From Globodera rostochiensis (taxonomy: Eukaryota > Nematoda > Chromadorea > Rhabditida > Heteroderidae), in NCBI GenBank assembly GCA_018350325.1, contig JAEVLN010000007.1, positions 773,109-837,108 of the forward strand: a stretch of DNA of 64,000 nt, in the 5' to 3' direction. Below, one piece after another: positions 45,501 to 54,962 of this stretch. Every line of letters starts with the position of its first letter. Within the stretch, counting starts at the first letter, position 1. Both the position numbers and the translations under genes were made by a program. Under the pieces are notes generated by a model. That model saw nothing but the letters and a program-made list of their open reading frames with translations. It ran no database searches and was not told the origin of the DNA.

Positions 45501-48500
45501 ATGCCATAAAAATGCCACTATTTTGGAACCGGTTGCCACATTTTCTCGAAGGTGATCTGGCATCCCTGACGTCGGGGTGCCACCCCAATTAAAAGCATTT
45601 AAACAAATTCCCTCACCATTTCCCTTTTGTGCTTCAGTCAACGCGTCAATATTCTTATGTTGCTGTTTGTTCTGATACTCCGTCATTTTTGCAATCAGTT
45701 CCCCCTTCAGCTGATTAATTCCCTTATATTTTATTTAAATTTAAAAATTCTGATTTGGGACTGAAATTTGGTTTGGTGTTAAAAGTTGTTTAAACTTGAA
45801 CTGATTGGTAAGGACCATACACCTAACAAATAAAGGGGTTTTGAAAGAATTTTGAAAAACCGGGGAACTCTCCTTTAAACCCACTTGATCAATCGTTGCA
45901 TTCAATGCTTCATCTATTTTGTGCAGGAGTTCTTTCTGATCATTCTTGGAGTTGAGTTTTTGCTCCATTTGTTCAAGCTTTCTGTCAACCAATTCTTTAG
46001 TGTTCTTCATTTCCTCCTTGACCTCCTTCAATTTCTGGTCCTCATTTTCGCCAATGTTCTGCTGCTGTTTGTTCTGATACTCCTCGATCTTTGCACTCAA
46101 TTTTTCCTCCAACTGATTCATTCCCTTTTTAACATTTAAATGTAAGGGTATAATGCTTAAGAATAGAGTTTGGACACCGGTTTATCCCGTCGCTTTACCA
46201 TAACTAACGACGAATATTGAGTTTTTGATGCTAATGGATTAAAAATCATTTTTTAAAAATCTAATGGTGCTTATCGTCACCGGCGGCGGTATTTGGTTAC
46301 TTTTGCCGACCTAATACAGGCACGACACAAACAATTGCCCTCCCGGGGTCCCGCCAACTCATAAATTATTTGGCCCTATTTCCCACCTTTTCGAGCTCCT
46401 TTTTCGAACAGTTTTCAAATTCATCCATTTGCTTTTGAAGCATTGTTCTGTCCGTTTCCGTTTGTTCCTCAAACTTTTTGTTCTGTTCTTCAACAAACTG
46501 CCCCAAAATGTTGTTCAGTTGCTCTCCACTTTTATTGCATCGCTAAAAAGGTTAAACTTACACACACAATTCCTTTAAAGTTTATAAACCCACTTGATCA
46601 ATCGTGGCACTCAGTGCTTTTTGTTGTTCAACAGAATTCGCCGCCATTTGCTTCTGCTCAAGTCCATTAAGCCTGTCCAGCAATGCCTTCTGGTCACTTT
46701 GCATCAACAAAAACTGATGAATGGAAACTGAAACGGTGCAAACAAATTGAATTTGGCCAATTCGTTTTTTTGGGACGATTCGTTTTTCTTGTAACAAAAA
46801 AGCATTTATGAGCGGAATTTGAAGGCTTTATGCAATTTTGATAGTATCAGAATCGGCTTCTACGCCTCCGAATACCTCTAGAAACACCTTTTTGCGACTT
46901 TGAAAAAAAAATTCAAAAAACATAGATTCTAATCCTTTTTTACAAAAATATCATAATTTTTGCCTTTTACCTGGCGGCGCCTATCAGCAACGCCGACCCC
47001 CCTCCCTCAAAAAAACTTGCATTTTTGAAAAATTTGAGAATCGGCAAATTTTTTACAAATTTTTCAACAAAAATTTTAAAAATTCTAAAAAATTTACTGA
47101 AACTCTTTTGGGGAAAAATTGCTTAAGAAAAACGCAATAAAATCTAAAAAAGCACCCCTAAAGATTGACTTTTTTCAAATTAGCCCCCCCCCCCCGAAAA
47201 AAGAGCTCTAGGTACGCTCTTGCCTACCGCAATGTTTCTGCTGGTCCTCATTTAACCAGCGAATTTTCTCTTCCACCAAATCCCACAAATTATATATCAA
47301 TCGACTCCTCTCTAAGCCTAACGCACGAATCTGCAAAATTTTTTTGGCGGAAACCACTTTGAAGCAAGTTATGATGCCCGGGAGTACCATTCAGTTCGAT
47401 TCGTGGCTCTATTGCAGTTTACACGACCATAAAAAAAATAACACGACCATAAATATAAATTGTGATTTACTGCTATATTATTTGTTTGCTGGGTTTTGGA
47501 ACAAATTAGGATATTGATAGCGCTGCATTCTTAAAAGTAGGGTGTAGGTCGGAGTGTGTTCCAGTGACAGTGTTCGTTATCGTTAGGCTTAGGCCTAAGC
47601 CATCCTGGCTTGGGGTTTATTAAGCTTAGGCCTAAGCCACCCGGGCTTGGGGTTTATTAAGCCTAAGCCTAACGAACCCCAAGTTAGGGTGGCTCAGGCC
47701 TAAGCCTAACGATTCCTCTTGCTTATGAGGGGATTAGAAGTTTAAATCTGCAATTTCAACATGAGTGGGTTAACCATGTTATCATAGCAAAACAAAAAAT
47801 TTTCAAGCTATATTAGAAGAAATCCGCTTACAATACGATTTTTAATTGTAATTTATTTATGGTCGTGTAACTTACTTAAGGTCGTGTAATTTGTTTATGG
47901 TCGTGTAACTGCAAAAGAGCCCGATTCGTAATTTTAAAAGCCTATATACGTGATTTTCCCCATTTTTTTGATCGGTGAACAACTGAGTCCCCACTGAAAA
48001 AGACACTTCAGTCCCGGGCTCATAACTTGCTTTAGTGGTTTCCGCCAAAAAAAATTTTTGCAGATTCGTGCGTTAGACTTAAAGAGGAATCGATTGATAT
48101 ATTGTATAATTTGTGGGATTTGGTGAGGTACACGTATTCTTCAATTTTTCCTGAATTTCTAAATTCAAAAGTTTACCCTTCAGTTTTTCGGTCAATTCGT
48201 CGTTGATCTGTTGCTGTTTGTTCTGATACTCCTCCATCTTTGTCTGCAGAGCATTATGAGCAATTAGCAGTTTCTGATGTTCCAATTCGGCACGAAGTGC
48301 CTTCTGAACAAATGGCAAGGAAAAAAAGAACTGTTTTTTTGTTCGAAAAAATGCTCACATTTTCAAGCTCGAGTTTCGCAACTCTTTTCCACTCCTCCAG
48401 TTGTTCAAGCTTTTTGCCGACCAATTCTTTCGCATCTTCATTTCCTTCTTGTACTGCTTCACCTCCTTCAATTCTTCTACGCTTTCCACCGGCACTTGAG

Positions 48501-48583
48501 GAGGCTAGCGAATTCATCGTTTGTTGGCGTTCCAATTGGCCAATTCTGGCACGCAAAAGACGCAATTCTTCGGATGGGTTCAT
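42513..48583 (-). CDS. SPRY-domain protein with coiled-coil exon cassettes
   Basis: Start ATG 48583 ([20 protein letters not shown]); exon 1 48583-48359 includes a basic GGKRRR patch, with no signal peptide. Coiled-coil exons: 48303-48177, 46713-46594, 46542-46387, 46112-45885, 45710-45617 and about 44484-44316; EEYQNKQQ recurs in several. The SPRY fold is built from 44316 ([13 protein letters not shown]), 44235-44148 ([20 protein letters not shown]), 43502-43258 ([20 protein letters not shown]...[20 protein letters not shown]) and 42628-42513 (LFPCVSL...[11 protein letters not shown], stop). The four SPRY exons join in phase, one via a GC-AG intron. Such proteins, related to RanBPM and to secreted SPRYSECs, are expanded in cyst nematodes; SPRY mediates protein binding. 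Phases between coiled-coil cassettes do not all agree and one cassette (near 44.83 kb) is broken, so the gene may be partly decayed. Confidence 0.7.
45170..45568. mobile_element. hAT-type MITE in an SPRY-gene intron
   Basis: 399 bp with ends CAGGGATGCC...GGCATCCCTG and a perfect 8-bp target duplication ACGTCGGG (45162-45169 and 45569-45576). The interior carries a GGCGGCGCC-type hairpin repeat (45378-45405). The duplication restores an uninterrupted pre-insertion sequence. Confidence 0.85.
47274..48127. repeat. Large foldback repeat with nested palindromes
   Basis: Outer arms 47274-47387 and 48010-48127 are inverted copies of ~115 bp at about 90% identity (sharing CTAACGCACGAATCTGCAAA). Inside, 47395-47440 and 47895-47938 form a second inverted pair around TTACACGACCATAAA, and 47585-47712 a third, palindromic pair containing TTAGGC words. 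It sits between coiled-coil exons of the SPRY gene. Probably nested foldback transposons. Confidence 0.75.
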
Positions 48584-48689
48584 ATTAATTACTCCAAAAT
48601 TCCAAATTATAGTTTCTAAAATGACGTGTGTTTAAAAAAGGAATATTTAACCGTTGGTGATCGACAAATTTTGGGGTATGGAGCAGGGT

Positions 48690-49260
48690 ATTTAGGAACG
48701 GGGATCAACTCGTTCCCCACCAACTCGTACCCCATCAACTCGTTCCCCATCATCAACTCGTTCCCCTTGAAAAAAATAAAAAAAATTCAAAAGTCGATAA
48801 AAAAAATTTTCGGGGGGTATTCGAGGGCCTAGAATTCGAACCTGACCTCTATCTCGACCAATTTCGAACCCCGGACCCGAATTCGAACAATTATTGAAAA
48901 AAAAAATTTGTTTTCAAAACGATTTTTTTATAACAAAATTGTTCAAAAGCATATTCGTTCGATCTTCCGTTCGTCCTAACATGCATTTTGAACCTTTTAA
49001 ACGACTTTAAAAAAAAATTTGTTTTGTTTGAAAAAAAAAATTTGTTTTCGACCAATTGTTCGAATCCGGGGTAGAGGTTCGACATACGGGTACTCACGGA
49101 GCTCGGACACGCTCTACGCACGAGTTTTGTAAGATTTTTTGAGGTTTTCTGTCATTTTTATTAAGGGGAACGAGTTGATAAAAAGGGAACGAGTTGATAA
49201 AAAGGGAACGAGTTGATGGGGTACGAGTTGGTGGGGAACGAGTTGATATTTTACCGGTAT
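48690..49260. repeat. Foldback element with CAACTCGTTCCCC arms
   Basis: The left arm (48700-48776) repeats CAACTCGTTCCCC; the right arm (49166-49255) carries its reverse complement GGGGAACGAGTTG several times. Inner arms around 48835-48895 and 49045-49090 also pair (GAATTCGAAC versus GTTCGAATCC). A single related arm lies at 55340-55545. It lies just upstream of the SPRY gene's start codon and has no coding capacity. Confidence 0.65.
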
Positions 49261-50029
49261 TTAGGGGGGTGGGGGAGGGTTCTTTTCGGTTATGAGGCAA
49301 CAAACAAAACAAAAAAAAATTTTAAACCAACAAAAATATGTTTTAAGTGCTTTTAGGGATAATCGGGGTCGTAGAATCCGAATCCGACCCCCATTTCAAC
49401 CTATTTCAAACCCCGGACTTGAATTAAAAATTTTTAGAATTTTTTTTTTCGCATTTTCCCATTTTACTCGTCGAAATGTCACTGATTCGATCTGCAAAAC
49501 ATCGTCAAATTTATGCCACTAATTTGTAAGCTTATTCTACACAATGCAAATCAAAAATAAAATGTGCGAAAAAAAATTTTTTCGAAAAATTGTTCAAGTT
49601 CGGGGAATTCGTCGAAATGGAAGACAGATTTTTGTTCAACGACCCCGAAACGCCCTAGAAACACCTATTTACCAACTTTGAAAAAAAAAACTTTTATTTG
49701 TTGCCTCATAACCGAAAAGAACCTGGGGGAGTACGGAGGGGGGGGGGGGATAGGGGGACCCTTTTGATTTACAAAATTCGTAATTTTGGACCAATTTTTT
49801 TAACAAATTAAGTAAAAAATTCAAAATTTTCTCGACCCCCCGCCCTCCAGCAGAAGTAAAGCAGAATTCTTGGAAATTGCTTAACAAAAAATGCAATAAA
49901 AAAGGGGAAATTCCCGCCCTCCAAAAAAACAATTTTTTTGGAAAAAATTGCTTAAGAAAAATGCAATAAAACTCAAAATGCAACCCTAAAAATCTTGACC
50001 GAATGGTACTTATGGGCGCATAAGGAAGT

Positions 50030-50650
50030 CAAAGATGGGATGATGAAAATAATGATTGTCGTCATGTTAAAGAAGATCAAGACGGACAACTTCCAAACAT
50101 TTCTGATCAGAAAAATATTGTTGATGAAAATTGAAACAGAAATTTGATGAAATTTTATGAAACAAAATATCAAATGGTTTGGGTGTTGGTCGCACAACAA
50201 TTTATAAATGGATCAAAGAATTTTGTTTAAGAAAAGAAACCAAATCAAAGTTTTCTGAGTTTGAAAAACGTGAAATTTTGAAACAATTTAATAAGGATAA
50301 AAAGCAAATGTCAGAAGGCTAAACTCAAAAACATTTTAATCAGTGAACTGAATGAGAAAATTGGAAAAAAAATTGGGCGTTTGTTTCAGCACAATTTATT
50401 ATTGGAAACGAAAATTTGGGCTTTAGATGTTGTCATGCCATAGGTGATAGGATACAGTTCTGATGTCAGCAATAATATTTTTGATGCAACAAAAATTGAA
50501 GAAATGAAAAAATATGCCAAAATAAAAGGGAAGAATCCGAAAATGCGTGATTGTGATGAACATTTCTCAAGATTGAACAAAATTATTAATTTTTCAGTGA
50601 ATTCGTGTAACCCCGAAAAATGGAAATTCTAAAAATTGCTGAATAGACAT
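50030..50650 (+). pseudogene. Decayed helix-turn-helix repeat gene (fourth family member)
   Basis: Recognisable pieces of the HTH repeats seen at 53-60 kb: LGVGRTTIYKWIKEFCLRKE near 50180-50240, EKREILKQFNKDKKQMSEG, KKIGR, and ATKIEEMKKYAKIKGKNPKM near 50480-50545. Stops (e.g. near 50320 and 50440) and frame changes interrupt them. No repeat region or signal peptide is detectable upstream. Clearly a relic of the same family. Confidence 0.65.
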
Positions 50651-51024
50651 CAAAAATTGATGCAGAAAATCAAAAACCAACAGAATATGGCACACTTTCG
50701 AAACGAATACTTGGAAATTAAATTTCAAAATTTTCCCTGTTCCCGCGGGATTCCAGTGTAAAAGTTAACGGGATTTTTTATAGGAAAAAAGTCAAATTAT
50801 TGGGATTTTGAAATTTACCGGATTTCCGGACTTTTTTTTTTTTTGGTTTCCGGTTACATCCCTGATACACATGAATCAATAGAAAGCATTGGCACTGGCA
50901 TTTTGGGTCAATTCCACGTCAAACACTTCCGGTGGTTTCACCATAGGCTTTCCGTAGCCAAAACAGGAAATAAAATAACACAAATTGATAAGTGAAGATT
51001 TGCTAAGAAAAATGCAATAAAAAC

Positions 51025-51105
51025 TAGGGCTGTTCGAGAGTCTCGGTATCATTTCTCGGTCTCGACTCTCGAGTCTCGGTAAATTTCATGTCTCGAACAG
51101 CCCTA
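51025..51105. mobile_element. 81-bp hAT-like MITE
   Basis: Perfect 15-bp inverted ends TAGGGCTGTTCGAGA/TCTCGAACAGCCCTA and a perfect 8-bp target duplication ATAAAAAC (51017-51024 and 51106-51113). The interior is CTCGAG-like repeats. Confidence 0.9.
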
Positions 51106-51285
51106 ATAAAAACTAGAAGATGGAATGGAGAAGGCGGGACACGGAACACCCGGGCTCGCCCGGTCCGAGTAATGAAAGCCTTTTCCAAAAAAAGCCTCTT
51201 AACTTTGTGCTCAATAAAATATGAAAAAAAAGCTTAAAATCTGTGCATTCAAGGATGTAACATAGTTTTTTCATTGGCTATTTAC

Positions 51286-52151
51286 TAGTGCTGCACGAGA
51301 CCCAAAATTTCTCGACACTCGAGCCCGAGACCCAAAAAACCCGAGACTTTTCTCGAGTCGATACTCGATATCGAGACTTTTTTTCGTAAAATTTTTAATT
51401 ACTTCAAAAATGTCATAATTTGCTAAGATAACGTCAATTTTAGACCAAATCTAATGATTTTTATCTTGATTTTGACTAAAACTAAGCAATTTTTTCCGAA
51501 AATTTTTGTTTTTAGGGGGTGTATTTTTCCCTTTTTATTGCGTTTTTGATTAAGAAATTTCCCAAAATGCAAATTTTTTGGAATTCTGCTTTACTTCTGG
51601 GGGGGGGGGGGGGTCGGCGGTGCCAATAGGCGCCGCCGAGAAAATTTTGAATTTTTGACTCGATTTGTTAAGAGATTTCAACCAAAATTTTCAAAACACG
51701 GTACTTTATTTTTTTTTTTGAAAAATGTGGGCACACCATCTTTAGAACTAAATTTGTAAAAAAAAATAACCATATAAGGTTTTCTGCGTGGTGTGTTTTG
51801 TTTTTTGACTAAGAATCTGTAAAAAAGAGTAATTAGGTATTTAATTAAAAGAATAAAAAGGGTGTTCCACACGGGGATAGAACCTTTGATAAGGGAAATC
51901 AGAAACAGAGTTTAACCCACTAAGCCACAAAAAATTTAAGTAAAACGTTGTGAAAAAGATATTAATCATGCATTTTTTAAATATTTAAGCTCAGAATTCT
52001 GTAATGAATTTTCACCAAAAATGCCATCTTTACCAGTGTAAAAAAGTCTCGAAAATCGAGACTAAATACGCGAGACTCGAGCCCGAGACCCAAAAAAACT
52101 CGAGACTTTTCTCGAATCGATACTCGATATCGAGACTCTCGTGCAGCACTA
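51286..52151. mobile_element. 866-bp non-autonomous hAT transposon
   Basis: Inverted ends TAGTGCTGCACGAGA/TCTCGTGCAGCACTA and a perfect 8-bp target duplication CTATTTAC (51278-51285, 52152-52159). Subterminal CTCGAG-rich inverted blocks follow each end. The interior is a composite: a dispersed GGCGGTGCC hairpin repeat (51610-51640) and a tRNA-like segment. No transposase. A related unoccupied sequence lies near 56590, upstream of the paralogous HTH gene. Confidence 0.92.
51855..51930 (-). ncRNA. tRNA-like (SINE-type) relic with A and B boxes
   Basis: On the minus strand, TGGCTTAGTGG (51927-51917) fits the pol III A box exactly and GGTTCTATCCC (51884-51874) fits the B box, at tRNA-like spacing of 43 nt. 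The T-arm and acceptor stem do not pair, so it is not a working tRNA; a tRNA-derived SINE fragment inside the hAT element is most likely. Confidence 0.4.
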
Positions 52152-52600
52152 CTATTTACAATCGATCGTCATTTTTATAAATGGTTATTAATAGGGCTGG
52201 AATTTTCAGGTTTTGAAAAGTTTATATTCTTAGATTTGATATTTTTATAAAATTTCTCAAAACATGTTAAAAATATTATATAACAAGTGTAAGAGGAAAA
52301 TTAATAAAGAACGACGAATTTTGAAGGTTTTTAATCAAATTGACTGGATTTAGTCAGTTTTAGCGCATTTTTTAATCAATATTTTAGCACTTTTTAATGT
52401 TTTTGATTTTGGGATTTTGGTCAATATTTTACTTTTTTAGTTAATATAAATCCCAGCCCTAATTATTATTATAGGGAAATATTTACGAAATTGATTTGTA
52501 AATGAAGCCCATTTAAATTGTAGAAGTTATTTATTAAAATTTAATTAGAGTAGGCCGTGATAGAAACGACCGGAAATTGTCACCATTTCCTCCAATCGTG

Positions 52601-52983
52601 TCCGGACAAGTCGGCTACGGACAACTCGGCTACGGACGACTTTTTTTTGTTACAACTTTTTTCAGACTACTCAAAATGATTAGCTTTCTTTTGTAATATT
52701 ACTCAGCTCAACGAGAGCTTTCGATTGATAGTAATTTCTTCTGATTCTGTTGGCTTGCAAAAAAGTTAGAACTTGAAAAGCAGTTCATCTCCTATAAACT
52801 CGCCCTTTTCTGTCCTAACTTTGGTTATGCTCAAGCTAGCTAGTTGTAATTAGTATCAATCGAAAGCTCTCGTTGAGCTGAGTAATATTACAAAAGAAAG
52901 CTAAGCATTTAGAGTAGTTTGAAGTTGTAACAAAAAAAAGTCGCCAGTAGCCGAGTTGTCCGTAGCCGAGTCAGCACCACGTC
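52601..52983. mobile_element. Foldback MITE with long arms (Mutator-like?)
   Basis: Arms of ~130 bp (52605-52735 and 52840-52980) are inverted copies, sharing AGCTCAACGAGAGCTTTCGA and CGGCTACGGACAACTCGGCT. It is flanked by CCTCCAATCGTG and CCTCCAATTGTG, an 11-12-bp duplication with one mismatch. Long arms with ~9-11-bp duplications suggest a Mutator-like element; other foldback classes cannot be excluded. Confidence 0.6.
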
Positions 52984-53200
52984 CCTCCAATTGTGATTAG
53001 TAATTTTAGCGTTGGCAGAAATTGGAAAATGGTGGCCCTTATTGATTTTCTGAGTGACTCCAATTTATTTTGGCTAAAAAATTCGCCATTTTAATTATTT
53101 TATTTCATTTTGTGAATATTTTTATTCTTTAAAATCTTTTTGCGGCATTAAATTATAAAATTAAATTGTAAATTCAGAAGTTGTTTTTTGCGTAAATAAA

Positions 53201-54499
53201 ATGGAAGAAATTTGGATTTTAATTTTGGTCTCATTTTTTGCAACAAATTCGCTGGACAAAGCCGAATCCGTACGATTGGAGGAATTGCCACTGCAAACAT
53301 TTGACGAATTATTCGTAGAAGGATGGTGGGACAACGAAGAAGCCGAAGATTTGCAAAGGCCGCCAACAATCTTTGGACAAATTGAACACAATTCAACTGA
53401 TCAGAATCCTCCTCCCACAGAGTCTGATCACTTTGGACAAATTGAACCCAATTTAATTGATCAGAATCCTCCTCTCACAGAATCTGATCACTTTGGACAA
53501 ATTGAACCCAATTTAACTGATCAGAATCCTCCTCTCACAGAGTCTGATCACTCTGGACAAATTGAACCCAATTCAACTGATCAGAATCCTCCTCCCACAG
53601 AGTCTGATCACTCTGGACAAATTGAACCCAATTCAACTGATCAGCTTAGACAAATTGAACCCAATTCAACTGATCAGCTTGGACAAATTGAACACAATTC
53701 AATTGATCAGAATCCTCCTCTCATAGAGTCTGATCATTCTGATAATGCCAAAAATGGGGCAGAACAAAACGAAATAATCAAAGAAATTTCGTCAAACCAA
53801 AATATTGCTGAAGATGAGCGAAAACGTAAAATTGTCGACAAATTCCACGCAATTAAAGACGAATTTAAGCAAATAGGGCAATTTTCGGCAAAAGAATGGA
53901 ATCAAATTGAGGATAAAATTGCTAATCATTTAAAAGTCAGTCGCACAAAAATATATAAATGGAAAAAGGCATTTGGCCTAAGTCAAAAAAGAAAATTGCA
54001 AAGCATTGAAGAGAAAAAGGATAAACGTAAACATTTAATAGCGAAATTTGATCAGAGAAAAGCCGAGTTACAGCGGGCCGGACTCAAAAATTCTTATCAT
54101 CACGAAATTGATGAAACTGTTGCGAAAGAGTTGGGCCTCAATTTTAGAACAATTTACAAATGGAAACGTAAATTTGGCCAATCCAGTGAGTATTTTGATT
54201 TTATTAAATTATTTATTATTATAATTAAAAATTCTTTTACAGAACCACAACATAAACACTCCCACAGCGAACAAAAGGAATTGATGAAACATTATTATGA
54301 AATTAAGAGCAAAAATCCTAAAATTAGAAATGCGGACATTGCCAAAATGTTGAAAATTGGAACAGACACTTTGATTAGATGGAAAAAGCAATTCAAACCA
54401 CCGCAATTCCATCCAAATTCTGTCGATTCAGTGGAAGTGAATGATGCCGCGACAAATGTCCAGGAAATTGGGAACTCGAATTCGGACAGATTTGAATGA
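53201..54499 (+). CDS. Putative secreted triple helix-turn-helix repeat protein, paralogue 1
   Basis: Exons 53201-54185 and 54243-54499 (57-nt intron, GTGAGT...TTTTACAG, phase 1) give 413 residues. Start MEEIWILILVSFFATNS is signal-peptide-like. Next is an acidic stretch (LFVEGWWDNEEAEDL) and then tandem repeats of 20 and 11 residues (QIEPNSTDQ, NPPPTESDH) rich in NxS/T sequons, roughly residues 58-182. Three basic ~55-residue repeats follow (about 205-262, 275-328, 338-390). Each ends in a helix-turn-helix-like motif with a KWKK or RWKK core (HLKVSRTKIYKWKK, ELGLNFRTIYKWKR, MLKIGTDTLIRWKK). This resembles HTH folds of transposases and homeodomain-like proteins; DNA binding is inferred. No known family recognised. 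A secreted protein with nucleic-acid-binding repeats would suit a host-directed effector. Confidence 0.75.
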   Translation: MEEIWILILVSFFATNSLDKAESVRLEELPLQTFDELFVEGWWDNEEAEDLQRPPTIFGQIEHNSTDQNPPPTESDHFGQIEPNLIDQNPPLTESDHFGQIEPNLTDQNPPLTESDHSGQIEPNSTDQNPPPTESDHSGQIEPNSTDQLRQIEPNSTDQLGQIEHNSIDQNPPLIESDHSDNAKNGAEQNEIIKEISSNQNIAEDERKRKIVDKFHAIKDEFKQIGQFSAKEWNQIEDKIANHLKVSRTKIYKWKKAFGLSQKRKLQSIEEKKDKRKHLIAKFDQRKAELQRAGLKNSYHHEIDETVAKELGLNFRTIYKWKRKFGQSSEYFDFIKLFIIIIKNSFTEPQHKHSHSEQKELMKHYYEIKSKNPKIRNADIAKMLKIGTDTLIRWKKQFKPPQFHPNSVDSVEVNDAATNVQEIGNSNSDRFE

Positions 54500-54709
54500 A
54501 TGGGGTCAATGCTTTGGGAAAAATGAAATTATTGACACGAGCCCTGGATTTGGATCTGTCTCAGATATGACAAATTTACTTTGATTGGAGATGTTTTCGT
54601 AATTTAACGAGACATTTTTTTTAAATTTTAGGTTAGACTAAATTTGCCGCTTTCTTATTTGGTACTGATATTCTGGGCCTGATCTTTCTAAAGATCTTTA
54701 AAATCCATT

Positions 54710-54962
54710 AAATTCCGTATTCCATGCGTATTCCATGAAATTCCGTATTCCATGCGTATTCCATGAAATTCCGTATTCCATGCGTATTCCATGAAATTCT
54801 TTATTCCATGAAATTCCGTATTCCATGCGTATTCCATGAAATTCCGTATTCCATGAAATTCCGTATTCCATGAAATTCCGTATTCCATGAAATTCCGTAT
54901 TCCATAAAATTCCGTATTCCATGCGTATGAAATTCCGTATTCCATGAAATTCCGTATTCCAT
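54710..54962 (+). repeat. Minisatellite of ATTCCATGAAATTCCGT units
   Basis: About 250 bp of tandem 17-bp units ATTCCATGAAATTCCGT mixed with 11-bp units ATTCCATGCGT. Overlapping ORF-like readings on the minus strand are by-products. It lies 210 nt downstream of the first HTH-repeat gene. Confidence 0.95.

Noticed and set aside
42513..48583. Secreted SPRYSEC effector
   Set aside because: No signal peptide at the start codon; the N-terminus is a charged coiled coil. More likely an intracellular SPRY protein of the same superfamily.
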